Below are positions 50,695-63,893 of a stretch of DNA of 64,000 nucleotides, in pieces. Position 1 is the first letter of the stretch; every line of letters begins with the position of its first letter. The notes beneath the pieces are model-generated. The model did not search any database, had not been told where the DNA came from, and saw only the letters and a program-made list of their open reading frames with translations. Position numbers and translations under genes: made by a program. Origin of the DNA: Mycosarcoma maydis (taxonomy: Eukaryota > Basidiomycota > Ustilaginomycetes > Ustilaginales); contig NC_026479.1 in the NCBI RefSeq assembly GCF_000328475.2, forward strand, positions 806,001 through 870,000, written 5' to 3'.

Positions 50695-51260
50695 ACGAGC
50701 ATGTATACAAGGCAGCCTACTTTTACGGAGTGGTTCCGCACCACCGCTTTCGACAATACCACCGTTACTCTTGCCATCACATAATGCAGAATACTTGTAC
50801 ATCATTTAACTAGCTTGGTCTCGTTCGCATTCGTTTCATTCGAGTTGTAAATACTTTCCCCCCCCTCCACGGTGCTTGTTGTCGGTTGCTTGTTTCACTT
50901 TTAACATTTTGCGAACTCGACCGCGGACTTCTTTTTGGTCTCTGTTTTAGCTGTGCAAACGTGCGTCTGCGCTTGAAAAGCAGTGTGATATGTGCTGGAA
51001 GAGGATGGAGGCAAGGGAGGATGGAAGTTGTGGTGCGTAGTTTGTTGTGGCAGACATGTGCATTTGAGAGGTTGAGCGGCCAGGACAGAAAGAGTTTCCA
51101 GAGGTATCGAGGGGTCTGCAGGTAGGCGATACTGGACAGTAGGTATAATAATTCACAGGTGAGAGGAGTGAGAATAAGGTAGGATGAGTTGCAGATGAGG
51201 AAAAGGTAGGATATGACAGTGGAATGACAAAGGAGAAGGATACACGGGGTGGGGACTAGG
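50695..51260. other. Convergent 3' region EPL1 / CKB1
   Basis: 566 bp with no supported gene. A run of eight C (50861-50868) follows a T-rich area about 170 bp after the EPL1 stop. No repeat of the TCGTGA type was noted. Confidence 0.5.
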
Positions 51261-52400
51261 TTAGATACGATCCAGCTGGTCGAGGGAAGTGGGTCTTAAG
51301 CGCATCCACTTCATTCTGGGGCCAGTTTTGGCGTACTCGGAGACCTTGAAGCCGTAGATCTTGGGTGTGTAGGTACGCGTGAAGGCGACGCGTTTACCGA
51401 GCTGTTCTGGCTGGATGGTTCGATGAGCTAGTGTTGTGGCTTTGGATGCTGCTTGTGCGTCTGCTGCTGCACTTGCCTCGATGGTGGCACCTCTGATGAC
51501 TGGTGTGATGCTCGAGTCTGCACCTGCACCGGACGCATCTGCGTTGTACTGCAGCACACTGTTGGACTCAGCACCCGCTTGCTTGGGATCAAGGATGCTC
51601 GGGAACAAATCGCGGTAGCACTGATACAAGAGATGCGGGAATGTGGTTCCAAAGAACGCGCCATCTACACCGTGAAACCTGCTACTGGGTGGACTGTAGT
51701 TGTCGATGCAGTTCGGACAGAAGAGCTTGACGGTATCCAGACCTGGCAGATCGCTCCTTCCGCACGGCAAGACGGGATGGCTATGACAAAACACCCTGGG
51801 ACAAAATCCGAAATGGCCAGCTTCGTACTTGTCTACCATCTGCTGCATTCCGTGTCGCGTCAAAATGTATCGTTGGTGAATAAGACCGTAGAGAAGCTCG
51901 GCGGAGGATTCGACGATTGACACATCCGGGATCTTGAGCGAGTCTTCCTCGGGAGGTTCGACGTCGAGGATCATCTCGAGCGCTTCCTTGTAGAACGGAA
52001 CTAGTGCGTTCAAGCCGGTAAGGTTGAAGTCGTCTTCGATGAAATCCTCGCCTACTTCGGCAAAGTATTCGTGTCCGGGAAGCGAGCAGAACCAGGATAT
52101 CCAGGTGAGCGACTCTGTGCCTGATTCCGATGGAGATTCTGATTCTGTCAAAACAGCACATGCACAAACACCAAGCCAGCAAGACGACGTCAGAACGACA
52201 TGAGAAAGTGCTTTTTGAGTAAAACTCCATCATTACCTGCTCTTGTATCGATCCAACAACTTACCATAAATCTCGTCTTCGTATGCGCCAATGTTGACGT
52301 CCTCATCTTCCTCTTCTTCGTCCTCTTCGATTTGTTCGGCTTCGACGTAAGCAAGGTCGCCCTCTAATAGGTCATCTCTAGCTCGAATGTTGGACGCCAT
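51261..52400 (-). CDS. CKB1: Casein kinase II regulatory (beta) subunit
   Basis: Two exons, 52400-52265 and 52144-51261, separated by a 120-nt intron (GTAAGT donor, GACAG acceptor), give 339 residues. The beta subunit dimerises through a zinc ribbon and tunes CK2 substrate choice. Exon 1 is acidic (EEDEEEEDEDVNIGAYEDEIY). Exon 2 has the typical SWFCSLPGHEYFAEVGEDFI entry, the RYILTRHGMQQM helix and the zinc ribbon CPRVFC...FCPNC. The C-terminal part TYTPKIYGFKVSEYAK is conserved. Between DLFPSIL and YTPKIYGF there is an Ala/Ser/Gln-rich insertion of about 70 residues, where human CK2-beta has a short loop; yeast Ckb1 also carries inserts. The ATG at 52400 (MASNIRARDD) was chosen over an upstream in-frame extension. 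Confidence 0.93.
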
Positions 52401-52659
52401 TTTAGTGCTTTTCTTCTGGTGAAGAAGACGTGGCAATGATTGTGTGGTTTGTGACTCTGAGGTTTCACTGAGATCGTTGTATGTTCAGCTGCCAATGCCC
52501 ATCAAGTGCCGGTATAAGCTCGCGCCGAGAAGGGCCAGGTTGGGTTTGTTCTTGCAGCGATGATGTCGACTGCAATGCGAAGCAGAATCCAGCGATATGG
52601 GAGAAAGAAACGACGATAACGTGACCGTTTCAAGCGATGTAAGAAGAGCAGCCAGAAGC

Positions 52660-52700
52660 GTGAAGCGCGAAGTGTAAAGTGTGAAGCGCAAAGTGTAGAC
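52660..52700. repeat. Local direct repeat, GTGAAGCGC/AAGTGTAAA units
   Basis: GTGAAGCGCGAAGTGTAAAG is followed at once by TGTGAAGCGCAAAGTGTAGA, two imperfect ~20-bp copies in tandem. It is unlike the TCGTGA family in sequence. Confidence 0.6.
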
Positions 52701-52780
52701 TGAGTTTGACGATCAAGTTCAAGTTGAATTTGTGCATTGGCAAACCGCGGTGGATCGTCCAGCCGGGCGCATACAAGCCC

Positions 52781-52804
52781 AATCGTGAATCGTGAATCGT
52801 GAAT
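52781..52804. repeat. Three tandem AATCGTG heptamers
   Basis: Perfect triple copy followed by AAT. Same dispersed family as at 3277-3321. Confidence 0.85.
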
Positions 52805-53623
52805 GGGGCCAGCCATATCGGACGCGAAAATCCCCATAACGTATGTCTAAAATACAATCACGAATTCACGATTGTAGAGTAAGCGTCAAGGTCGAGCAGA
52901 TCGGGAAACAGAAGTGAACGTGACGATTAATTACCTCTCAAGATACCTGTCAGCGCCCTTAGAGACATGACAACGACAACTCGTGACTTGGTCTTTGTGG
53001 TTGCTGGTGGGCACATTCGTGATTCGCGCATCCTAGACGTGAGAGGCTACCACTCGTGACTCGTGACTGTTGAGGAAAGCCTGCCTTCCTAACGCCGTCC
53101 AAACATGAACCGACTCGTGACCCGACTCCAACTTCGAAAGCCTCGGTCGCCGATCACTACACCGCAGCACACCAAGTTCAGGGATAGCTCCCAGACTTGT
53201 CGCAGACACCTCTCTCAAGGCTCGTCATTCCACCTTTGGTCATTTCTTTGCCAAGCGTTGAAAAGCCTTGTGTAATCAAAAGCATTGCTTCGTTGATCAG
53301 CCGCAAGAGGTGCAAGACCTTTTCACTCGGATCAGGCTGTGTCAGCACAGCAGCCGCGCAGACTGTATACAAAGTCGAAGAGGAAAACCATGTTACAAAG
53401 AAATGCGAAGGCTGTAGTACGCCGACAGCAATGAAAAGAGTTTTTGTTGTATGTACATGAAAGAAATGACAGCGAGCAGCATTGTGGCTGCGTCATGCAC
53501 CAGCTACACTAGACGCTACGAAACCTCGCTCGAGATATTGGTGCGAAAAGAGACGTTCAATACAATAATGCTCTAGTGCTCCAATGCTGAGATCTTAGGC
53601 GAAACGCATAATGAAGAATCGCA

Positions 53624-54324
53624 TCACTCATCCTTCTTACCAGAACCGGCCTTTTCAGCTTCCTTGATGGCAGCCTTATCCGTCTGAGGACCTGCCTGAC
53701 CAGCAGCACCAAACAGACCGGGGGGAGCCTTGAAGGGACGCTTGAGGTCACCGGTGGCGGGCTGACCCCAGATCCAGATCTTGGCCATGTTGGATTCGAG
53801 CGCATTCTTGAGCGGCAAAATGGATTGGATGACGAGCGGGTTGGTGTATTTGAGGTAGAGGTGCATGAATCCGACCATGGCGCAGCCCATCAAGATACCG
53901 CGCGTAGCTTTGGAGATCTCGGCGAGATCGTAGTCGCGGTTGGTGGTGGTGACAAGCTCACCAGGTTCCTGCGACATGGGGTTCTTGGCGTTGACGTACT
54001 TGATAACGGTCAAGTCGTTGGCCTTCTTGACTCGGATCGAGCAGTAGTAGTAGACTGCCAAGCAAAGCAGCTGGACGGTGACGTAGCCGGCACGTGCGTA
54101 GTCGATGTATTCCGGCTTGTCATCAAACGGAATGCGCTTGGCGACCTGCATGGCGCCAAACATGAAGGCCTGTTCCGAGTCGAATGGTCACCAATCATGA
54201 TGAACGAGGTCAGCAATCAGCATTGGAGATGCATCGTGTTGTGCCACCGATCGATCGGCCAACCGTGTTGTCGTGTGGCTGGTTCGGAGAGAATGCTTAC
54301 CATGTTTCCGATAGCTCCGCTCAT
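53624..54324 (-). CDS. PHO88: SRP-independent targeting protein 3 / Pho88 (ER membrane)
   Basis: Two exons, 54324-54301 and 54169-53624, joined across a 131-nt intron (GTAAGC donor, ACAG acceptor), give 189 residues. Pho88/Snd3 is an ER membrane protein in the SND targeting route and was first linked to phosphate uptake. Exon 1 codes only MSGAIGNM, joined to AFMFGAMQVAKRIPFDDKPEY, matching the family N-terminus (MMQ-xx-K/R-RI). Membrane segments are AGYVTVQLLCLAVYYYCSI and GILMGCAMVGFMHLYLKYTN. The NPLVIQSILPLKN segment and a Lys-rich tail ending KKDE are typical. The 8-residue first exon would be missed without splicing; the longest ATG frame starts at 54163. Confidence 0.92.
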
Positions 54325-55581
54325 GATGCAAAAAGAGGACGGCTCACGTTATAGAAAGCACGAGCGATCAAGAGAGAATGGTGGTAGGTGGTGGTTGGAA
54401 CAGAGAGAATGCAAATCTGGAGAGATGGATGATCGGCAAACGGGCTTGTATTCAAGATTGGCTGGCTCAAGAAGAAACCGCGCGTTGCTCGAAGCATTCA
54501 CGATTGCTCTCTCTCGCTGTGCCGGCCTGCCGCGCTGAGCCGTGACCAAACCACGAATGCAGGCTCTACTGCTCTCTAGATTCGTATTGGCTGCAGATTG
54601 CAAGAGACTGCTTGCGCAGCCTCGAATTCCTACACCCGCGACGTGGAACGCACCGAATCTCAATCGTGAATTCTCGGCCTCAACCTGTGTGCCTAAAAAG
54701 CTTTGGCTCTGTTGTGCCTTGGCTTCTGCCACCGCCACAGCATTTTCACTCTCTCACGTCTGGCACTTTCAGTCTGCCGTCTTCTCTTGCCTTCTAACTG
54801 CTTTCTCGTCATTGTCTTCCTGGTCATCCACAACTTTGGTCCAAGCTCAATGCGAGTGTCTCAGATACGAAGCGAGCTCACGCGCAAGCTGACCATACCC
54901 GCAACCTCGTGTCGAAAGGGCTCAGCAGAGTTGTGATGCTTAAGTCAAAGAATCGTTCATATGTATACCAAACTTACAACCATTCAATTCATCTGCGGCC
55001 ACAGAGACTTGAAAATACCGCATCCCGTCCGATCTGCGCAGTCAAGCAAGTCGTCGCCTAGTCAGTACTGCGGTGGGGGACCACGCGGGAATCCTAGGTG
55101 CTGCAGTTTTTTTATTTTTCCTCCGTGTTCACATGTCGTTTGGGAAAAGGTGTTAGACTTTGAGTCAAACGTTATACAAAATTGCCCAGGGCCGTATACC
55201 ACTCACGACTCACGACTCGTGACTACAGTGCTCTGCAGTAAGATGAGAGGGATGGCAAATTTTTCAGAGACTCATGACTGGGCCAACATGTGTGGGCCCC
55301 GGAAGACGGAGCCAGTTGCAAGTCACGAGTTGCTATCCAGTCACGATTCAGCCAGCCGCTCAGATTCGTACTCACGACTGAAATTATTCTTGCTCTCGTC
55401 ATCTCCACTTTATTGCACAATCATCAGACATTGCTGGAGAAAAAGTGGTATCGAGATTCGCTGCTAGCTACACAACATCTTGCATCTTCACGACTGTCAG
55501 CAACTTGAAGGGTTGATCATTCGGATTCCGTATCTCGACACACACACACACCAAGGTTTCTAAGCACGCAAGCTCGTCAAT
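54325..55581. other. Divergent PHO88 / TOM22 intergenic region
   Basis: 1.26 kb without a supported gene. Repeat copies include ACTCACGACTCACGACTCGT (55201-55220) and more at 55321-55332, 55340-55348 and 55371-55380. A CACA dinucleotide run precedes the TOM22 start at 55540-55552. Confidence 0.55.
55201..55224. repeat. ACTCACG tandem copies turning into ACTCGTG
   Basis: Two ACTCACG units are followed by ACTCGTGACT, so unit orientation flips within 24 bases and gives a CACGACTCGTG inverted repeat. This is the G/C variant of the dispersed heptamer. Confidence 0.75.
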
Positions 55582-56229
55582 ATGGTTCGCTTGGAAGAAG
55601 TACCCGACGAGGAGATCCTCCGACAACAGCGAGCCTCGGATGCTGCTGCCGCCGCCACTGCAGCTGAAGACGATGACTGGGAGGAGGAAGACGAATCTGA
55701 TGCTGAAGTGAGTTTTTTCTTTGCAGTATTCCGGTGCCCATTGTCGATTCCGACTTGCTGCATTCATCGCTGACACGTGCTTCGACTGCTGCTATTCTTG
55801 CCTTTGCCGCTCTAGTCGGACTTCTCTGATGACTCTGACGTATCTGAACGAGGACTCGCTCTCAAAGAAGAGACTGTATGGGAACGTATTTCGGCACTTC
55901 GCGATATCATCCCACCCAGCACGCGCCGTTCGATCGCCTCGACGTTCAACACCACCACTTCATACGCTTTCACCGGTTCACTGCTCGCCGGCAAACTCGT
56001 CTGGGTCGTCACCACCTCGGCACTCCTTGTTGGATTGCCGTTCGCTCTCGCTGTCGAAGACGAGTCGAGGATCGTAGCACAGGAGAAGGAGATGATGGCC
56101 CAACAGCAGGGCGCTCAGCACATGCTCGCTCCTCCAGCTTCCGCAGCTGTGCCTGGCCAGCAACAGGCTCAGCAGCAATACCAGCCCCAGCAACAGTCGC
56201 CCCAAGGCTTGCGTCCTCCCGGTTTCTAA
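55582..56229 (+). CDS. TOM22: Mitochondrial import receptor subunit Tom22
   Basis: Two exons, 55582-55707 and 55816-56229, separated by a 108-nt intron (GTGAGT donor, CTAG acceptor), give 179 residues. Tom22 is the central receptor of the outer-membrane TOM complex and binds presequences with its acidic cytosolic part. Exon 1 starts MVRLEEVPDEEILRQQ and is very acidic (EDDDWEEEDESDAE). Exon 2 continues SDFSDDSDVSERG, then ETVWERISALRDIIPPSTR, the tail-anchor segment GKLVWVVTTSALLVGLPFAL and the short intermembrane part AVEDESRIVAQEKEMM. The last ~45 residues are Gln/Ala/Pro-rich. Length is near yeast Tom22 (152). Without splicing the frame stops soon after exon 1. Confidence 0.93.
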
Positions 56230-57036
56230 CTAAGCCCACTCATCACAATCTTGTAACACTATCCTTGCCTGCTTCTTGACTGGCTTGGTCCATGTAGCGA
56301 TCAGAGGCTCGCTCTGCTTTGTTCCCTTGCTGCCTACTGTCCTCCAAAAAAGTTTGACTCAGCCTAGAAAGCCCTCTCTTGCAATCCTATTCGCACACCT
56401 CTCGACTTGTCGACTTTGCAGATGATGCCGCCTGTGTGTGGCACCCAGTTCGTCCGAGTGATCATGCCTGGATGGGGGCGAGATTCGAACATGTTGCCGC
56501 AAAACTTTGTTGCTTCATCCATGTACCACCAGGCATGCATCCGCTGCAATGCTACTGACGTGAAGCTAGCTGTTCGAGATGCGATCTGCTTGTCCGAGTG
56601 TAGGCCATTCACGATTAGTGGGGTGAAATTCATGATTCACGATCGTGGATCACGGATTCAACAAATTTGTGTCCAGCACACGGCAGAGTGGAGAAGGACA
56701 GTGCCGTGTGGTGAGTAAGCACAGGCCAAACAATCCCGAATCACGAATCTTGAATCATGAAAGTCGTGGTTCGTGGTCTCTACCATGAGGCTGAGAGGTT
56801 TCCATTGACTGGGCTCACCTTTCGTGCAACTTTCTCCTTCTCTTTTGCCGTTTGCACGGCTCATATGATGAGCTCTTCGATAAGCGCGTGCGCAAGCAAG
56901 TTCGCATGAAGACGTTCATTTAACGGTCGTAGCGCCAAGGCTGGGTGCTCCTGCTTGCGCACCACGTCCACCGTCACTCTGTTGCGCTTAGCGTGATCGC
57001 ACCATCTCACAAGCTAGCCACGACAAGCGCGCAACA
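56230..57036. other. Intergenic region TOM22 - ARV1, with repeats
   Basis: 807 bp without a supported gene. Units of the TCGTGA family are at 56609-56617, 56630-56650 and 56734-56780 (CCGAATCACGAATC onward, also TCATGAA variants). A GATTCGAAC element at 56483-56491 resembles a tRNA T-arm but does not fold into a tRNA. Confidence 0.55.
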
Positions 57037-58251
57037 ATGCCGGTCTGCATCCACTGTGCAACACCTATCGAATCGCTCTACATGCGATATGGCAAAGACC
57101 ACATAGTTCTTTCCCCCTGCTCGTCCTCAATCTGCTCACCCACACCAGCTTGCACCTCCACTTGTTCCACTTCGCCTTCTGATACCGCTACTGCCACTGG
57201 TCCCGCTGCTGGTTCAGCATCAGCAGCAATTCTAGCCGACGAATATCTGGAACACGATCTGCCTATCGTCATCATCGACCTTCTTCTTGCAAAGTCGCAG
57301 GCTTATCGTCATTTGCTGTTCAACAGGAGCTCCATTTTCAACCCCACACCTGATCAAGCGGCTAAAACAACAGGACAAGCTCCCAAGAAGCTGAAATGGG
57401 GACATGTATTTGCTGTACTCAAGAGGTTCGTAGCACTGTGCCTGGTGGATGCATACATTCGTTGGTTTTACCTATGCGTACATCCGTCGCTACCGCCGGC
57501 GGGTGGGGCGGAGCTGACGAAAAACCGAGCGGCCAACGTGATGGAGAGGATGCAGAGATGGGTGCCGATGCAAGCGGGTATGTTTTTCGCGTCGGTGTTC
57601 ACCGCACGTTCGGAGCATGCTGAAAGGGAAATGGGTGCGGTTGGTGTTGTATGTAGCGCAGCTCCACTGTGGCTCTCTAACAGCGCATCGGTGAGACTGG
57701 CAATGTCAAGCGATGTCATGGTGCCAACATTGATCTCGTACATCAACGTGTTGATGCTGACAATAATCGAAGCTTCAGTGTTGCATTTTTGCGTTGCACT
57801 GCTCACGCATCTCACGATTCGATACCTTCTATCGACGCAATCACCAACCTCATCCAAGCCGACAAAGAGCAGCGCAAAGCCACCTCTTGCTCTTGACTCG
57901 CACCTTGCCGACCCGCTCCTCCCCACACAAGCCCTTCTGCTATCCCAACTGTCTCCGCTGATTCTCCTGCTCTTCGTCCTCTTATGGAACACCAAATTCC
58001 CACGACCAACCACCCCAACCTGGTCCACTTCATCAGACACATCCGCATTCAGTAAACGTCGCATCGTCTGGATCATCCGTACATTCCTGGCTAGCCTCAA
58101 CGCAGGCGTCGCCTTAGCTACCTGTCTCCCATCCACCGCTGCGCACAAGCGAAAGACGTGCATACACACTTTAGCCCCCGCCGCAATCTTGGCCGCCGCT
58201 TGGAGTGCACAGGCTCTCATAAGCGCTTGGTTGTATACCTGCTTAGAGTGA
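57037..58251 (+). CDS. ARV1: Arv1 lipid/sterol homeostasis protein with interrupted zinc ribbon
   Basis: A single exon of 404 residues. Arv1 is an ER/Golgi membrane protein needed for sterol distribution, sphingolipid balance and GPI-anchor synthesis. The Arv1 homology domain is seen as CIHCATPIESLYMRYGKDHI (C4, C7) and, further on, DEYLEHDLPIVIIDLLLAKS and AYRHLLFNR. Between these two parts lies a Ser/Thr/Ala/Cys-rich stretch of about 40 residues (27-67) where relatives have only a few, so the second CxxC of the zinc ribbon is replaced by irregular Cys spacing (SPCSSSIC). Several hydrophobic membrane segments follow, for example FVALCLVDAYIRWFYLCV and the LSPLILLLFVLLW region. The end ALISAWLYTCLE is typical. 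The first ATG starts the conserved zinc ribbon. Confidence 0.88.
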   Translation: MPVCIHCATPIESLYMRYGKDHIVLSPCSSSICSPTPACTSTCSTSPSDTATATGPAAGSASAAILADEYLEHDLPIVIIDLLLAKSQAYRHLLFNRSSIFNPTPDQAAKTTGQAPKKLKWGHVFAVLKRFVALCLVDAYIRWFYLCVHPSLPPAGGAELTKNRAANVMERMQRWVPMQAGMFFASVFTARSEHAEREMGAVGVVCSAAPLWLSNSASVRLAMSSDVMVPTLISYINVLMLTIIEASVLHFCVALLTHLTIRYLLSTQSPTSSKPTKSSAKPPLALDSHLADPLLPTQALLLSQLSPLILLLFVLLWNTKFPRPTTPTWSTSSDTSAFSKRRIVWIIRTFLASLNAGVALATCLPSTAAHKRKTCIHTLAPAAILAAAWSAQALISAWLYTCLE

Positions 58252-58444
58252 TACCTCTTCCCTCCGCTGCATCAAACCACCCAAGACGAAACAGAGATAG
58301 ATGAAAACCACTTCAGAAATGTCGGTTCTATATAACAAAGCTCATGTGACTTGCTTGTTTGTCATGTATCGTTCTGGACCTTGCAGAGAGAGAAAGAGAG
58401 GAGCTTTGAGAACACATGGGCATGATATCTCACACACCAGGATC

Positions 58445-60043
58445 TTATGACTCCGCAGCCAATCCTCCACGGTGAGCAGACTGCATGGCCAATCTTCTGA
58501 CCTGATCGAACGAGATCGCGCCCTGTCGGTACGCCAGCGTCTGCCCATCCTCGCCCTGTACCTGAATGACACCGTCTTCATTCACCGCCACAGGTAGCGC
58601 TTTTGAGTCGCTCGCCTCCTCTTCCTCGCCGCCATCCACTCGGAGTGCATCGTCGTCATCGTCATCGTCCATCATGGCTGCATCTCTGCTTCGGTAGGCA
58701 AAGCCTTGTGCGTCCTTGTACCCAAATCCTCCGTTTTGAATCCTAGCCGATGTTCCACCAAACGTTGACGCGTTGGCCGACGGAGGTGAGCCTGTATGTT
58801 GGAAGCTCATTCCGGGGCTAGCGCTGAACGTGCTGAACTCGGTGACCACTTTGCGCGAACCGGATTGAGACGATGGCGGCGAGGTTGCCAAAGAGCTGCC
58901 AAAGGCTGTCGACGTGGCGCCACCGCTGCCGCCGGCTGGTTTGGGAAACGGGACATAGGGCTTGTACGACGAGGTTGCCCTTCGCGTCTGCAGATACTTG
59001 TCGCTGAGCCGCGAGCCGATAACACGCTTGATGTTGGGTCGCGCGGTAGCGAGGTCCGGGGCTTTCGCCCACACTTGGATATTGTGGCGTGATTCTTCCG
59101 TGTCGCGGTAGATGCTTTCGATGTAAAGTTGCTTGGTGCTTTCGTTGCGCAACAGCAGTCGCTCGTGCAGCTCCCTGGCTACATCGTCCATGGGGTTACT
59201 CTGTCCACCTTCCAGACTCAATGACTGGATGCGTTCTGCTATGGCATCACCGATCTCGCGATGCAACCGTTCAAGATCCATAGCTTCACCAGCAATGCCC
59301 AGAATGACGTGGCTCAAAAGACTGGCTGTGGTGAGGGGTACCAGCATTGCTCCAGTGATTTGAACGAGACCTTGGAAGAAGTCGGCAGCGTGCTGATAGC
59401 CTGAAAGCGCAGGCTCACAAGCAATCATGAAGAGGGGAATACCTGCCTTTGCATACTGACGTGCGAGCCGAAGTGGATCGTGGCCGTCGGGAGATCCTTC
59501 TTGAAATCCATCACCGTACTCGCCAATGCCGTGTGGGGGAGCATCGGCGATCAGAACCGCAAGCTTGGTTGCATGCGGACGCCAATCCAGGTCGAGAGCC
59601 GCTTTCATGGCAGCAGTGACCGCTTCGGGGCCATCGCCTCCACCAGATGCGTATAGAGTCTTGAGTGCCTCTTTGACCTTTTCGACCTTGTTGTGGAAGC
59701 CGAAGTTCTTGACGATGTAGGTATGATCCTGTGGTGGATGGTCACGGTAGGCGATGAGGCCGATGCGCAGCGCGCCTGGACCACTGAGCTGCTCAGAGTG
59801 GATGATGTTTTCACAGATGGTCTCGATGTTTTTGGTGGCCGAGTTGATGTAGCTACCCATGGAGCCCGTTGCGTCCATGATAAAGACGAGGTCCATTGTA
59901 CGGCCAGGCTCATCCCAGACCGAGGCGCCAGAACTTGAGGCGAAGGCGTTGCTGCTTTGATCCTGGGTATTGAGATGCTGCGCTGCGGCACCAAACATCC
60001 CAAAGACACCGCCAGCATTTCTGGAAAACGAGCCTGTAGACAT
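58445..60043 (-). CDS. Stand-alone von Willebrand factor A-domain protein
   Basis: A single exon of 532 residues. A VWA domain spans about 45-260, with the metal-binding MIDAS start VFIMDATGSMGSYI (D-x-T-x-S form), GLIAYRDHPP, YASGGGDGPEAVTAAMKAAL with the second MIDAS Gly/Asp area, and a third loop VLIADAPPHGIGE. This resembles the VWA half of alpha-kinase proteins such as Dictyostelium VwkA, but no kinase domain follows. Residues ~375-460 are Ser/Gly-rich, and an acidic stretch (MMDDDDDDDALRVDGGEEEE) lies at ~462-485. No signal peptide or membrane segment is seen, so a cytosolic adaptor is likely; the partner is unknown. The ATG at 60043 has a good ACCATGT context in the gene's direction. 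Confidence 0.85.
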   Translation of the reverse strand: MSTGSFSRNAGGVFGMFGAAAQHLNTQDQSSNAFASSSGASVWDEPGRTMDLVFIMDATGSMGSYINSATKNIETICENIIHSEQLSGPGALRIGLIAYRDHPPQDHTYIVKNFGFHNKVEKVKEALKTLYASGGGDGPEAVTAAMKAALDLDWRPHATKLAVLIADAPPHGIGEYGDGFQEGSPDGHDPLRLARQYAKAGIPLFMIACEPALSGYQHAADFFQGLVQITGAMLVPLTTASLLSHVILGIAGEAMDLERLHREIGDAIAERIQSLSLEGGQSNPMDDVARELHERLLLRNESTKQLYIESIYRDTEESRHNIQVWAKAPDLATARPNIKRVIGSRLSDKYLQTRRATSSYKPYVPFPKPAGGSGGATSTAFGSSLATSPPSSQSGSRKVVTEFSTFSASPGMSFQHTGSPPSANASTFGGTSARIQNGGFGYKDAQGFAYRSRDAAMMDDDDDDDALRVDGGEEEEASDSKALPVAVNEDGVIQVQGEDGQTLAYRQGAISFDQVRRLAMQSAHRGGLAAES

Positions 60044-60878
60044 GGTGAGCTATGCAAGATCAGAAAGAGCGGGGTACACTCACGACCGAGTTGGGACCTA
60101 GTTTACCTGGAGACGCCGCTTGAAGTCGATGAGAGATTGCAACACCGTATGCGATGCTTGACGCCACCCTTGCGAAGCATGCGTCGGGCAAGCTTGATTC
60201 TGTTGTGTTGGTCGCTCAATACAATTGCTGAATTGATCCACCTCGCGCAATAAAGGAAACGTTAGCACAATGACGGGGTGCGACGCCTTGCCTTGCTTGA
60301 TGAAGCAGCTGGTCAGAAGTGATCTCGAATCTTGCAAGCGTTGTTGATGGAGGGATTGAATGGTAAACCGAGACGAGCGGGTCGTCAAGTGGTTTGTGGG
60401 TCGAGGTTGTGCCTATTGCATCATCACATGAATCACGAATGCTGCAGTCTCACAATCCCACGTTTTTGGCGGCGTTGCGTGCTCTTGTGTCTGAAATTCC
60501 ACCTCTCTCCACAAAATCACACGCCAAAATTCAGCAAGTCAGTGCTCACATCACAGCAGCTCAGTTTAGGCTTGGGCGCATGCCTTACTCAGCGTCTGGC
60601 GCTACCGTTACTTACTGCGTGTGGACCCGTCCCTCAGCAAGGCACGAAGATCAACGTGCAACTCTCGATTCTTTTCAACCTCGTAGCCATTCGTGATGGT
60701 TCATTCTTCAACCATGAGGGGAGCCTCGCGTTTTGGTCAGAGCATGCATCAAAAGCGGCACCAAAAGCAGTCAACTTGTCGATATATGTATGGCATGATT
60801 ATCTATGATGGTGTATGCGTGCAGGCGGACACTCTGGCAAGTAGAAATTGCGACTCAAACAACGGTAACGTTCCTCTC
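60044..60878. other. Intergenic region VWA gene promoter / PRP43 3' end
   Basis: 835 bp without a supported gene. Repeat-type copies are few: TGAATCACGAATG at 60429-60441 and ATTCGTGATGG at 60690-60700. Confidence 0.5.

Positions 60879-63893
<3,015 letters not shown>

Larger units (their letters stand above)
52401..53623. other. Intergenic region CKB1 promoter / PHO88 3' end, with repeats
   Basis: 1.2 kb without a supported gene. It contains three tandem AATCGTG units (52781-52804), AATCACGAATTCACGATTG (52857-52875), TTCGTGATTCGCG (53015-53027) and CTCGTGACTCGTGAC (53053-53067). A short GTGAAGCGCGAAGTG-type direct repeat lies at about 52660-52700. Confidence 0.6.

Noticed and set aside
56462..56535. 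tRNA-like element (GATTCGAAC reads as a T-loop on the minus strand, and CATGCCTGG pairs with CCAGGCATG)
   Set aside because: The T-stem has mismatches, the anticodon loop lacks the invariant T33, and no D-arm or matching acceptor was found. At best it is a decayed tRNA-like remnant.
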